Positions 31,531 to 41,512 are shown, numbered from the stretch's first letter. The stretch: DNA of 64,000 nt from Terfezia claveryi (GCA_015179025.1 WHUX01000058.1:1-64000), one strand, 5' to 3'. The notes: generated by a model from the letters alone, not told the origin. A program made the numbers and translations.

Positions 31531-31859
31531 CTTGAATCATATGCACGTTGTGATACTCAGGCTAGGATTACGGAGGTCGAAGATGATGATGAGGAACAGA
31601 GGTTCAAGTAAAAGTCAGAGGGATCACTTAGCTACAAAGCGTACCTCTAGTGAGATCTCTCAGAATAGTATTGGGAATATTATTAATAAGGGAATAGAAG
31701 TATTATTAAAGAATAAGGATAATATAGAAACGGAGGACTTGTATGTTAGCTACTCACCAAAGGCAAATCTTCTCCATTTCAATAGACAAAGCTATTTTAA
31801 TGTTCACAATACTATACAAAGAGACATCACAGAGCAGCACCAATAAGAAGCCCCAAAAC

Positions 31860-31986
31860 AGGTGATATATCAGAAGTTAAGACAGTACCGGAACAGTGGC
31901 AAGCACAACGGAGGGGATCTAACACCAACAATACCCAAGTACACCAGAAGAGTACATACATATTGAAGGATGATGGGGCTTCAGAC
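31860..31986 (+). pseudogene. Element A protease start, cut by element B
   Basis: The end of this segment reads ILKDDGASD, the active-site strand of a retropepsin-like protease. Skipping element B and one copy of CAGAC, the frame continues at 47946 as NFVSTSYVEALRYTPE. The protein was therefore intact across this point when B inserted. Confidence 0.65.
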
Positions 31987-32440
31987 TATGCGAGGTGCCC
32001 AGGTTAGATAGAACAAGGTGAGAGGTGAGCTAAACTATGTGAAGCAGAGGCTTATCGCAGAGAGCAAGGTGAATGAGATATTCGAAGTGAGACTGAATCA
32101 TTGATCTGCATTACTAGATACTAGAAGTGAGAGGGCTTTAAATACATGCTTTGTAGGTAAAGTCCGAGTTTAACACATGAAAGTGAGTGAATTCAAGCTA
32201 GTATAGAGATATTAGCAGAGATGAAAAACAACATGAAAAACACGCCATGAGCAGATTGATTACGAGTATCATAAGCGAGAAGACTGTAAACAGTAAGATG
32301 TGAGTAAATACTAAATAAACTTTAAATAACTTGAACCAAGTGAAAGGTTAATCATATACTAGTGACATTAGCTAAATGACAGCTTAACGGAAGTAAACAG
32401 CTTAACGGATATAAACAGCTTAATGGAGATGGGGTGACGG
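31987..32440 (-). repeat. Left (3') LTR of element B, first part
   Basis: This is the first 454 bp of the 470-bp LTR. It is interrupted after GGGTGACGG by element C and resumes at 42875 for the last 16 bp (GACATTCATTCTAATA). 454 plus 16 equals the length of the uninterrupted copy at 47476-47945. Confidence 0.88.
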
Positions 32441-33494
32441 TGTGGGGGTAAAAAGTGAAATTTTTGAAATTTTTCGTTTTATTTTTCATTTTTCATATTG
32501 TTTAGTTAGTTTGGTTAGTCTTATGAGTTTAGTTGTGAAATTTTAGTTGTTTTAGTGTGTTTATGTTGACATGCGTGAAAAGAGTCTATGTTGAGAGTCG
32601 GGCAGAAATTGGTCTGACTCTCAATAAGGGATCGCTCAGTTTGTTTTGATGTATTTGCAGTCAGTCGTTTGAGGTGAATTTTGATTTGAGAGTCGGGCTG
32701 GTTTCTGTCCGACTCTCATGGAAGACCTTTTACTACGCAAGTTTATTTTGTTCCGAAAAGTGTTTTGGTTCACGTATGACAGTCGGACAAGAAATGGCCC
32801 GACTCTCATAAAGGAACCCTCTGTTTTGTGCATTTGTTTACCTTTTGAAGAAGTAGAGAGAGGATTTATGTTGAGAGTCGGGCGGAAATTGGTCTGACTC
32901 TCAGCCGTGAACCTCTCCATACTGAAAAGTTAGTTGTGCTTAAGTGATTTGAAGGTTAATATTTTGTTGGCGGATTACCCTGATATATTCACGCTTATAT
33001 CGGGTGGGGTCCTAGTTGAGAGTCGGACAGTTTTTCGTCCGACTCTCGATTGTGAACTCTCTTGGGAATTTTCGTTTTGGGTTCTTTGAATTGTTTGGCT
33101 AATTTGGAAAAGTTCCTTGATTGCTGGAAAAACGCGAGAAGAGATTAGCTTAGTTTGGAAGAGTTTGAGTTTAAGAGTCGCTAAGGAATTCCTCTATTTT
33201 GCCTTGATTTCGGACGGAAAAACTAGTCTCATGGAAAAATCGATGGAATGACATCAAGTCAAGGAATATGGTTTTTTATGAGATTGTCTAGAAATCGAAG
33301 GATATAGAGGAAGTTGGAGAACGTTCGTTTTTAGGAAAAAAAAGAAGAAAAGAAGCAAGCAAAGTTTTACAGCGCGACCCCGTATGAGATTACGGCATTG
33401 TGTGAGATAGCAAGAATATTACGGATTTTTTCGTGTGCCTTCTCTTCCGGTCACCCGGTGTATGTTCCTCCGCTAGGAGAGAAGTACCCTCATA
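32441..33494 (+). repeat. Left LTR of element C
   Basis: The LTR starts TGTGGGGGTAAAAAGTG and ends CCTCATA. It contains five stem-loops of about 30 nt at 32593-32622, 32688-32717, 32778-32807, 32873-32902 and 33018-33047. Each pairs GAGAGTCGG with CCGACTCTC or a near variant. The end is slightly unusual because the canonical CA lies two bases inside. Right after it, TTTGGTCCCTTCGACC could serve as primer-binding site (it contains TGG, the complement of a tRNA CCA end). Confidence 0.88.
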
Positions 33495-34001
33495 TTTGGT
33501 CCCTTCGACCGGAGAAGGCATATAACGACTCAGTCACGGCAGAAAGAAAAAGAATACGAGAAAGAAAGATGTTGTTGAAGCAATTGCCTACGTCACTTCT
33601 ACGTTGCATCGCACTCGGGTATGTTTTCCCTGATGAGGTCATAGAAAAGACGGAGAGTATCTTGAATTATTTTTCTTGGGAAATCTTGATTTGGGTAGTT
33701 GTGGGATTTGTGCTCAGGTGTGGGTACATAGACCCAGAGATTGTAAAAAAGAACAAAAAAAGGGCAAGAGAGACGACAGCGAAAGAACAGAGAAATCAAG
33801 AAGAAAAAGAAACGAAATCGAAGCGACCGAATTAAGGAAAAACCAAGTGTTGAGAAGCGTCTTGCCAGAAAGGAAGCAAGAAGCAGAAAGCAAAATAAAC
33901 AATTCACGAGGGGAGTTCCTGCTCAGGTGTACAGTTCTCCACCTCCACCGTATTCTTGTGGTAAGATATTGGAAGAAGTTCTTAAGAAGTTCCATTTCTT
34001 G
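33495..34001 (+). other. Element C leader region with a short upstream ORF
   Basis: This lies between the LTR and the gag ATG. An ORF of 88 codons starts at ATG 33569 and ends at 33835. It has a hydrophobic middle (YFSWEILIWVVVGFVLRCG) and a basic, Lys/Glu-rich end. The ORF1 frame itself is open from 33927 without an ATG. An intron or internal initiation could connect these, but no convincing splice pair is seen. The leader probably also holds packaging signals. Confidence 0.45.
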
Positions 34002-36410
34002 ATGGAGAAGATGAGTCCAGAAGACGAAGGAACGGTCCAACCAGAAGTGGGAGAGAGTGCGAAGGCAGCAGGTAAAAGGAAGGCGAAGACCAGTCCCGGA
34101 TTATCTCGAGAAGTGCAGATTGCGACGCTTGGGCCTGTCGCGTTTTACCCATTGCCAGGGCAACAAGGTGCACCATATTTTGATGGCACCGATGCTTCCG
34201 ATTTTCTCTCTAGCTGGGAGAATCTAACAGTTGAATGGACGGAAGAACAGAAGGTAAAGCGGATGGTTCAATATTGTGAAAAGACAATTGGGAGATACCT
34301 AAAGACACTCCGAGCGTATCGAGACAACGATTGGGAGGTATTTAAGAGACAGTTATTGCGAGATTTCCGAGCGAGCGACTCAGAACTCAAACGAATAACG
34401 GTTAAGGACCTTAGGAGAATTGTGTCGGATATGCGAAAGAAGGAAAATCCAGGGCCAGGGGATTATCGCACTTTCATTATTGAGTATAGTGAAAGGTCTG
34501 CGATGCTGATAGAAAAAGGACGACTTGATGAGTGGACAAGAATCACGCTGTTCTTAAGTGCATTTAAGATTAAAGCAGGTGATAAGATATGCAAAAAATG
34601 CGAGCTTGACCTAGAGAATCCGGAAACGCTGGTCGATAAGTGGAGTCATGTTAAGCAGACCGCACTTGAATGGTCGGAAGATGAAGGCTCGCAGATGACT
34701 AGGTTTTTCCGAGAAGAGGAGGACGATTTGGAATTTGAGGAAGCGGCAACTCCTCAAGTTAAAATCCTCAAAAAGGAAGGTAAGGAAAAGGGAGGGAAGT
34801 CTAAGAAACAGCTGGATGTGGACCCAATGGATGAAATAGTAAACCAGCTTAAGGACTTGAAATTACAGCACCTAGAAGCACAGCGAGCAGCGAGGGAGGA
34901 AGCTATTAAAAGAGATCTTGAACTGGCGGAGTTGAAGAAGCTGGCAACGGCGGCTCCCAAGCAGCAACAGCTATATAATCCCAACCAATTTGGAAGACGG
35001 GATTATCCTTCTAATGCCACGAACCAGGGTGCGAATCAAGGCGGAGCGAGGTTCCAAGGGTGTTTTTGGTGTGGGGGAGCGCACAGAAGGGATGACTGCA
35101 AGGGATTTAAGAAAGCGTTGGAAGGTGGGGATATACATTTCCGAGGGACGTCCTTGTTTCTAGGTCCACAAGATACCGAAGGAACAATTAGGGTGCCGTA
35201 TCCAACAACAAATGAGGAAGGAAAGGTTACTGAGTGGCAAGAAGAGTGGGTGCGAAAGGCGTTGAAGACAAAAGAATCGAAAATCGATACCATTAAGTCT
35301 TCGTCAAGCGCAGTCACTCTAGAAGAGCCTTTGCCAGACGCGAATACGGTACGTGGAGAAAAGGAGGGATATGTTTGTGGACGAATGCATGGAAAACCGA
35401 TGATGCTTAGACCGGCCATGACTCAGTGCAATGCTCGAGGGGTTGAAGAGGGTATTTCAAAAGAAACTAAGGAAAAGATGAAGTTCTGGCAACCTCATGA
35501 AATTAAGCCGCCCCAAAAGCAAGATGCTCCACAACAAAGGAAACCAAAAGTGCAAGACCCTTCTCTTGAAGACGAACTGATGCAGGACATTGAGGACCTT
35601 GAGGAGGAGGAAGCCAAGCCAACGAAGGAAAAGGAAAAGGGAAAGGGGAAGGGGATGAAGAAGGCGAGTGAGAAGAAAGCAGAGGAGGAGGATGAAGTTA
35701 GGAATCTCCCTGTTTGGATGAAAATGCGGGAGAACCTTGATCTCGACCAAATTGCACACAAATTAATGAGTGGAGTTGGACTTAACGTCGAAGAAATTTT
35801 GGCTGCAGTGGGGCCAGAATTAGTCCAACGGTGTACAGGGATTAAGAGAGTGCCCAAAATAAATGAGATCCAGCAACGCATAGAGCGAAAGGTCGACTCG
35901 GTCGTTTCACGCATATACAAACGTGAAGCGGATAGAGAACTCTATGCGGCGGCATGCCCAACTTGCATCGCTGTGATCAATGACAGAGACGAGGATCCAA
36001 TGGAAATGCTCATTGACGGAGGATCGGAGTTAAACCTAATGCAACAGGATGTTGTCCGAAAATACAACATTCCTATTGATGTTAAGGTAAAATGGTCTGT
36101 GGGAGGAGCCACCGGCCATCACACTTGGGTGCTCGGTGTTTGCCATCGGGTTAACATCGTTATTGGGGGAGTAGTTACTTGTGGTCGCTTTTTTGTGATG
36201 GAAGATCTCACCCGAGAAGTCATTCTTGGCAGACCTTGGGTAAGATCGGTCCGAATGCAGGAAGACAACCGGGAAGACGGTAATTGTTATATTACTGTCA
36301 CGGGTATCAACGGGGATGAGGTTATGTTTTGCGCTGTTCCTTCTGATCATGGAAGAAACCGCGATGAAGCAAAATTCTTGTCGATAATGGGAAACGAGGA
36401 TCGTCAATGA
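34002..36410 (+). CDS. Element C ORF1: Gag and aspartic protease
   Basis: The first ATG in frame is 34002 (MEKMSPEDEG), giving 802 residues. The capsid-like gag region has FDGTDASDFLSSWENLTVEW and KRQLLRDFRASDSE. A coiled coil follows (MDEIVNQLKDLKLQHLEAQR), then one zinc knuckle CFWCGGAHRRDDC at about residue 352. A long acidic/basic linker leads to a retropepsin-like domain near the end. There MLIDGGSELNLM is the active-site strand (DGG where most have DTG or DSG) and VILGRPWVRS is the C-terminal flap-partner strand. ORF1 overlaps ORF2, and a slippery GGGAAAC lies 12 nt before its stop, so part of the product should continue into Pol. Gag packages the RNA; the protease cleaves the polyprotein. 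Confidence 0.85.
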   Translation: MEKMSPEDEGTVQPEVGESAKAAGKRKAKTSPGLSREVQIATLGPVAFYPLPGQQGAPYFDGTDASDFLSSWENLTVEWTEEQKVKRMVQYCEKTIGRYLKTLRAYRDNDWEVFKRQLLRDFRASDSELKRITVKDLRRIVSDMRKKENPGPGDYRTFIIEYSERSAMLIEKGRLDEWTRITLFLSAFKIKAGDKICKKCELDLENPETLVDKWSHVKQTALEWSEDEGSQMTRFFREEEDDLEFEEAATPQVKILKKEGKEKGGKSKKQLDVDPMDEIVNQLKDLKLQHLEAQRAAREEAIKRDLELAELKKLATAAPKQQQLYNPNQFGRRDYPSNATNQGANQGGARFQGCFWCGGAHRRDDCKGFKKALEGGDIHFRGTSLFLGPQDTEGTIRVPYPTTNEEGKVTEWQEEWVRKALKTKESKIDTIKSSSSAVTLEEPLPDANTVRGEKEGYVCGRMHGKPMMLRPAMTQCNARGVEEGISKETKEKMKFWQPHEIKPPQKQDAPQQRKPKVQDPSLEDELMQDIEDLEEEEAKPTKEKEKGKGKGMKKASEKKAEEEDEVRNLPVWMKMRENLDLDQIAHKLMSGVGLNVEEILAAVGPELVQRCTGIKRVPKINEIQQRIERKVDSVVSRIYKREADRELYAAACPTCIAVINDRDEDPMEMLIDGGSELNLMQQDVVRKYNIPIDVKVKWSVGGATGHHTWVLGVCHRVNIVIGGVVTCGRFFVMEDLTREVILGRPWVRSVRMQEDNREDGNCYITVTGINGDEVMFCAVPSDHGRNRDEAKFLSIMGNEDRQ

Positions 36411-36447
36411 GTGCCCCGGCTATCATTGACTCCTCGGTAAGACCGGG
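36389..36447 (+). promoter_or_regulatory. Predicted -1 ribosomal frameshift signal (slippery heptamer plus pseudoknot)
   Basis: In the ORF1 frame the codons read ATG GGA AAC, so the bases 36389-36395 form G GGA AAC, a canonical X XXY YYZ -1 slip site. After slipping, the -1 frame is open into ORF2 without a stop. Seven bases downstream a stem of 8 bp can form (36403-36410 with 36423-36430, GTCAATGA with TCATTGAC). Its 12-nt loop contains CCCGG (36415-36419), which can pair with CCGGG at 36443-36447. This makes an H-type pseudoknot. Slip site, spacer, stem and knot all have the expected layout. The ORF2 ATG overlapping the ORF1 stop (ATGA, 36407-36410) offers reinitiation as an alternative. 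Confidence 0.75.
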
Positions 36448-39400
36448 AAAGACGGGTGAGTATTCAGGTAAGTATATGGGAACTGGTTTATCCGGCGTTA
36501 AAGGTGATTTTCTCGGCGTTCAGGAGAATAGAGGTATTGATATATACGTTAGAAGGAACGAGAAGGATGTTTTTAAGGAAATGAAGGGAAAGGAATCTTC
36601 GCAAACTTATACCCTTTACAAGAGAAAGGCAGACAAGATTAGGCCAATGAATATACCTCATAAGGATGGTGCAAAGCCAATTGGTGATAAGGATTGGAGA
36701 GAAAAACATATTGAATGGGAAAGAATACTTTTTGAGAGTCGAACGGAAATCTGTCCGACTCTCAACTCTGAACTCGATCCCAATCTTTACACTGACGGCT
36801 GGTTAATCCCAAAGTTTTCGAATATTCCACAAGGGTCTAGATTGACGACGGAAAGACTGAGTAGTCTGAAAATTGGGGAAGGAATCACACCGAGAGAAAG
36901 AGAGGTATTGATTGAAGTTCTGTTTAATCGAGAAGCTGCAATTGCATTCGATTTTACGCAGAAGGGGGTTTTCAGAGAAGAAATCGAACCTCCTCACCGA
37001 ATACCAACCGTTCCGCATGAGCCTTGGCAAGTGCCAAGCTTCCACATACCGAAGGCGTTAATGTCGGAAGTCACGAAAATATGTGAAGACAGACTTCAGT
37101 GTGGAACCTTGGAACCTAGTTTCGGACCGTATAGAAACCCGTGGTTCCTTGTCAAGAAGAAGAACGGAAAATATCGGCTAATTAACGCTGTGACGCATCT
37201 TAATGCTGTTACGATCAAAGATGCTTCTTTACCACCCTCTGTTGACGAGTTTAGCGAAGATTTTTCAGGATACCCGCTGGTTTCTTTAATGGACTTGTTT
37301 TCTGGATATGATCAGTGTGCTTTGGCTGAAGAATCCCGTGATTTAACTGCTTTCATGACACCGTTTGGGTTGCTTAGGATGACCACGCTTCCACAGGGAT
37401 ATACAAATGGGGTGCAAGTTTTTGACAGAGTAATCAAAAAGGCTATTAGAGCTGAACTCGCAAGAAGGCTTGCAGCTCCCTTTATCGACGACGTGGCATC
37501 TAAGGCAAGTTCTAGGAGTTGGTATTTGCGTATTGATGGTACTTTTGAGGAAGTGTTTCCTGGCGTTAGACGATTTGTACTAGAGGCTATCTACTCGGTT
37601 GACCAGACATTGGCGGACTTGGAGAGATCAGGGGCAACTATCGCCGGTGAAAAGAGCGAATTTCTGAAGGACGGGCTCAAGATAGTTTCGTTTATCTGCG
37701 GATCAAATGGTAGAACCCCGGATCAGGAAAAAGTTAGGAAGATTGTGGATTGGCCGCCGTGCAAGAATGTCACAGATGTTAAAGCTTTCCTTGGTACTTG
37801 CGTGTATTATCGTATATGGGTAGAGAAATTTGCTTGGATCGCAGAACCGTTATACCTGTTAACTCGCAGCAAAGTTGATTTTGTTTGGGGAGAGAAGCAA
37901 GAAGCGGCAATGGAAGAGCTCAAGAAGAGGTTAACTAGTCCGCCTGCGTTGAAACCGATTGATTACGAGCCTGGACGAGGCAAGATCATCTTATCGGTTG
38001 ATTCGTCGTTACTCGGATGGGGGGCGATTCTACAACAGGCCGAACCGGATAATGAGAAACGAAGGCATCCGGCAAGGTTTGAGAACGGCGTTTGGAAGGG
38101 TGCTGAGAAATCCTATGATTCAGGAAAACTAGAGTGTCGCGGGTTATTGAAGGCACTCAAGAAAATGCGGAATTACCTATACGGGGTGCGATTCTTAGTT
38201 GAGATTGATGCTAATACGTTGGTGCATCAATTAAATCAACCCGCATCTGACTTACCTGGATCAGTGGTTAACCGGTGGCTTGCGTGGATAAGGTTATTCG
38301 ATTTTGAGATAAAACATGTGTCAGGGGTAAAGCATGGAGGACCCGACGGATTGTCAAGAAGGGAGAGGGGACAGAATTCACCGGAGGAAATGGACCCCGA
38401 TGAATTCGACGGAACTCTCGACGCCGACTTGGAGACCGTTAATGCTGAACTAAAAGGTTGTTCAGCAGTGGTGACTTTGAGATGTGGAGCCCCAGCGCTA
38501 GTAATGGCTACGGATGCAGAGTGGTATGGAGATATCGTGCATTTCCTTACCACGATGCAGAGGCCAGAAGACATTTCGAATGAAGAGTATCGTAAGTTGA
38601 GGCATCATGCGGTGAAGTTTTTGGTACGAGATGGGTGTCTCTACCGCCGCATGAAACGAAACCTACCTCCTGCGCGAGTCATCTGGGAGGACGAGGAAAA
38701 ACAGCACATTCTGCAGGAATTACACGACGAGAGCGGACATCGCGGACGGAACGGTACATATCAAAAGGTGAAACTCAGATATTGGTGGAGAAGCCTCTAT
38801 AATGACGTAAAAGACTACGTTCGGACATGCGAACAGTGTCAACGTAGGAAGCCGAACCAATACGACGAAGAGTTACACCCGACGATGTACAGTGCTATGT
38901 GGAGGAAGATAGGGCTCGACATCATCCACATGCCTAAGGACGCAGGTTGTGGGTATATTGTCGCGATGAGGGACGATCTTACCGGGTGGGTTGAGGCAAA
39001 GGCAATCCGGAAGGCAAACTCGAAGACAGTGGCAGCGTTTGTGATGGAATGGATAACCAGATTTGGAGTACCTGCGCAGATAGTGTGCGATAATGGATCG
39101 GAAAACAAAGGAGAGGTGCAGGAGCTATTGCGGCAGTATAACATTGTGAATATAGCAATCGCCGCATACCATCCTCAGTCTAATGCGTTAGTGGAACGAG
39201 GTCATCAACAGATTATTGATGCGCTAGCCAAGTTAGGGAAGAATTGGACAAAGAACTTACCGTTTGTTCTTTGGGCTGATCGTATCACTACCCGAGCATC
39301 GACCGGTTTCCCACCATTTACGCTAGTATTCGGACAAGACTGTGTTTTACCTATCGAACTAACTGCGATTTCATGGGCAATGACAGACTGGAATCGGGTA

Positions 39401-39817
39401 CATACAAGAGAACAGTTGCTAACAACACGAGCGAAGCAACTGGAAAGGAAAGAAGAAAATCTGAAGGCTGCTGCTGAGAGATTAGCCAAAAATCGCTTAC
39501 TGAACAAACAATTCTTCGATCAAAAGAGACGGCAAAGAATTGAAGAATTAGATATCGGTGATTTGGTTCTTCTCTATAATTCTGTACTAACCAAGCAATG
39601 GTCTAGGAAGTTAGATAACCGCTGGCTTGGGCCTTACAGGATTAGAGATTTGCGCAGGGATAGGGGTACCTACCTTCTGGAAGAATTAGACGGTACCCAA
39701 ATGAAGTTACCATACCCGGGGGAAAGGCTGAAACGCTTCTACCCGCGAACAGGGGTTGATTGCGAGGAATATGGACGACCGCAGGAAGAAACGGAGGAAA
39801 TGGATTTAGATGAATAG
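36407..39817 (+). CDS. Element C ORF2: Pol (reverse transcriptase, RNase H, integrase)
   Basis: 1,136 codons with no stop, in the -1 frame relative to ORF1. Reverse transcriptase spans residues about 205-440, with NPWFLVKKKNGKYRLINAVT and the catalytic box FIDD near residue 358 in place of the usual YxDD. RNase H spans about 525-645, from ILSVDSSLLGWGAILQQ to HGGPDGLSRR. The integrase zinc finger has H and H around SGHRGRNG and then CEQCQRRK near 800. The integrase core has LDIIHMP, CDNGSEN and NALVERGHQ as D, D and E (residues about 836, 894 and 928). A GPY/F module follows (DNRWLGPYRIRDL, about 1070). No chromodomain. All catalytic residues are present, so the product should be active. One of the LTR-type stem-loops lies within its coding sequence at 36734-36763. 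Confidence 0.88.
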   Translation: MSAPAIIDSSVRPGKTGEYSGKYMGTGLSGVKGDFLGVQENRGIDIYVRRNEKDVFKEMKGKESSQTYTLYKRKADKIRPMNIPHKDGAKPIGDKDWREKHIEWERILFESRTEICPTLNSELDPNLYTDGWLIPKFSNIPQGSRLTTERLSSLKIGEGITPREREVLIEVLFNREAAIAFDFTQKGVFREEIEPPHRIPTVPHEPWQVPSFHIPKALMSEVTKICEDRLQCGTLEPSFGPYRNPWFLVKKKNGKYRLINAVTHLNAVTIKDASLPPSVDEFSEDFSGYPLVSLMDLFSGYDQCALAEESRDLTAFMTPFGLLRMTTLPQGYTNGVQVFDRVIKKAIRAELARRLAAPFIDDVASKASSRSWYLRIDGTFEEVFPGVRRFVLEAIYSVDQTLADLERSGATIAGEKSEFLKDGLKIVSFICGSNGRTPDQEKVRKIVDWPPCKNVTDVKAFLGTCVYYRIWVEKFAWIAEPLYLLTRSKVDFVWGEKQEAAMEELKKRLTSPPALKPIDYEPGRGKIILSVDSSLLGWGAILQQAEPDNEKRRHPARFENGVWKGAEKSYDSGKLECRGLLKALKKMRNYLYGVRFLVEIDANTLVHQLNQPASDLPGSVVNRWLAWIRLFDFEIKHVSGVKHGGPDGLSRRERGQNSPEEMDPDEFDGTLDADLETVNAELKGCSAVVTLRCGAPALVMATDAEWYGDIVHFLTTMQRPEDISNEEYRKLRHHAVKFLVRDGCLYRRMKRNLPPARVIWEDEEKQHILQELHDESGHRGRNGTYQKVKLRYWWRSLYNDVKDYVRTCEQCQRRKPNQYDEELHPTMYSAMWRKIGLDIIHMPKDAGCGYIVAMRDDLTGWVEAKAIRKANSKTVAAFVMEWITRFGVPAQIVCDNGSENKGEVQELLRQYNIVNIAIAAYHPQSNALVERGHQQIIDALAKLGKNWTKNLPFVLWADRITTRASTGFPPFTLVFGQDCVLPIELTAISWAMTDWNRVHTREQLLTTRAKQLERKEENLKAAAERLAKNRLLNKQFFDQKRRQRIEELDIGDLVLLYNSVLTKQWSRKLDNRWLGPYRIRDLRRDRGTYLLEELDGTQMKLPYPGERLKRFYPRTGVDCEEYGRPQEETEEMDLDE
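36734..36763 (+). repeat. LTR-type stem-loop inside pol
   Basis: GAGAGTCGAACGGAAATCTG followed by TCCGACTCTC forms the same about 30-nt hairpin as the five in each LTR, although it lies in the N-terminal coding part of ORF2. It has one mismatch in the stem. Confidence 0.75.
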
Positions 39818-39904
39818 GGCAGGTTCAAGGCGTTAAAGGCTTAAGTGACTTTTTTGTGTGTTTTGACTCGGTTAGTGTGTTTTATTGAATATATGGCCGG
39901 AAGA

Positions 39905-40086
39905 AATGGGGATATATATATATAGGTAGGAAACGGCAAGTTAGGTTTTTTCTCCTCTCCTCTTCAGAATAACCATCAGCGTTCCAGAACTACAAGCACC
40001 AACCATACCAATTACCCTATCCATACAATTACCCCTACTTCTACCTCTACCGATATCTTCACATCTCTCATATCTCACTTACCACA
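39905..40086 (+). promoter_or_regulatory. Putative internal promoter and 5' UTR for ORF3
   Basis: A TATA-like run (GGGATATATATATATAGG) near 39908-39925 is followed by a pyrimidine-rich stretch (TTTTTTCTCCTCTCCTCTTC) at 39947-39966 and CA-rich leader sequence up to ATG 40087 in the context CACAATGTC. TATA, CT-rich start region and short leader are the layout of an ordinary fungal promoter. This suggests that ORF3 has its own messenger. Confidence 0.5.
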
Positions 40087-41456
40087 ATGTCTACCGCAAT
40101 TACACTACGCAGGTCGAGTACTGTTGCGGAGGGAGAACTCCAAACAAAGTTCAAGGAGATTATGGCCAGCGAAAATCTGGTCAATACTCAGTTCGAAGGC
40201 ACAGTTAAAGCGATCGCAGGCGGGAGTAACCAGTGGAGATTCTTGAAGGGCATAGCTAGGTTAACCAGACAATGTGGAGAAAAGGTTGGAGCCATAGCAG
40301 CAGCTCAATCAATGTTGATCGACCAGGCGACCGAGGCAGAATTAACATCATGGGGAGTCACCAGAGAAGAGCAAAGGATGAAATGCGAATGGAGGAACTA
40401 GAGAAGCTGGGGGCGGTATATAAAGCGTCCGTAATAAGGCGTAGGAACTATAACATCGCAACCGAAAAATACTGGGGTCCCGACTGGACCAAAACTCTCG
40501 ACGCCCTCTATCCGCCCTGGCCCTCTGTTGAATTCGCCCGCCAATGCGCATCTGCCTCTGAAAAGCTCTCTTTTGACCGCGGCATGGACCTCAATACTGA
40601 CATTATACCTCGATTCGTTGCAGAAATAGCGGACCGCAAGAAGACACTCCGCACCAACAAAGACGATTGGTTGACTGTAGAGGATATCCGGTGGGTCCTC
40701 CAGGATAAGGAATTGCCAGAACTCCTACCAAAAGATGACAAGAAATACCATCCTGCATATGTGGCTATGATGAAGTCGATCGGGGAGAGAACAGGACAAG
40801 AAAACGTTCTCGACCTCCTGCGAGATGCGGAGGCTAGACAACGGGAAAACCGGATTCAGGAGGAGGAAGAGGAATCTGAGGAAGTAGCGTCTGCCGATCA
40901 ACCCACGGCATCATCATCCTCCGCACGACGACCATCAACTACTACTGCTCCTCGCCGCAGTCCTCGGATTGCATCAAAACCAACAACACAGCCGAAACAG
41001 GGGGTACGATCGAGGCAAGGCGGAACGCTCCGCAAGAGAAAACGATCGAAAACTCCAGAAGTGCATATCCCCGCATACCAGGCAATGAGGATTGAGGAGG
41101 CGGATGATGAGGATTGCGATCCAGAAGTCCTCAGGATTCTAGACGAATGGGACGAAGAGGCTCTTGATGCAGAAACAGCTCAGGATCTCTTGGTAGTTGA
41201 CAAGGTCAGGGACTTGTTAGTGTGGCCGAACGGGGCTCCGCACGAAGATGACGATGATGAGGAATGGGTTCCTCCAGCACGTATCGCACGCAGACTACGG
41301 ATGATACTCAGTGGAATGCGTATGAAGGTCATCCCAGTAAAGAGGGCAACTTCACCTATCATCGTCAAACCCAAAGAGAAGACTCCACCACCTCCGAAAC
41401 CCACACCACCGACCAAAGAAGATGATGAGGAGAAGAACGATGATGACGAGGAATGA
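40087..41456 (+). CDS. Element C ORF3: extra protein of unknown function (frame disturbed)
   Basis: From ATG 40087 a frame runs to TAG 40399-40401. The -1 frame is open from 40272 to a TGA at 41454-41456 and joins smoothly in sense (GVTREEQRMK then EELEKLGAVYKASVIRRRNY). Together they give about 440 residues. The N-terminal half is helical (SNQWRFLKGIARLTRQCGEK; TEKYWGPDWTKTLDALYPPW). The second half is low-complexity, with Ser/Thr runs, basic patches (RRSPRIASKP, RKRKRSKTP) that look like nuclear signals, and acidic Pro-rich ends. After the TGA the same frame continues acidic to 41512, so the stop may be a recent CGA-to-TGA change. No slippery heptamer or good intron explains the shift, so this copy may be mutated. 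It has no signal peptide or membrane helix, hence no support for an envelope protein. Confidence 0.6.
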
Positions 41457-41512
41457 AGAAGAGATGACGAGGATGAAGAAGATGAGGATGACGATGAAGA
41501 GGATGAGGAATA

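Noticed and set aside
32636..32920. 94-codon minus-strand frame, present in both LTRs of element C (also 42013-42297)
   Set aside because: It is inside the LTR, spans the stem-loops and is duplicated only because the LTR is; no protein features.
40272..40401. Programmed -1 frameshift inside ORF3
   Set aside because: The frame relation would be right, but no X XXY YYZ heptamer lies in the overlap; a mutation or unseen splicing is more likely.
40087..41456. Envelope-like protein in element C
   Set aside because: ORF3 is in the position of an env gene, but has no signal peptide, no membrane helix and looks nuclear.
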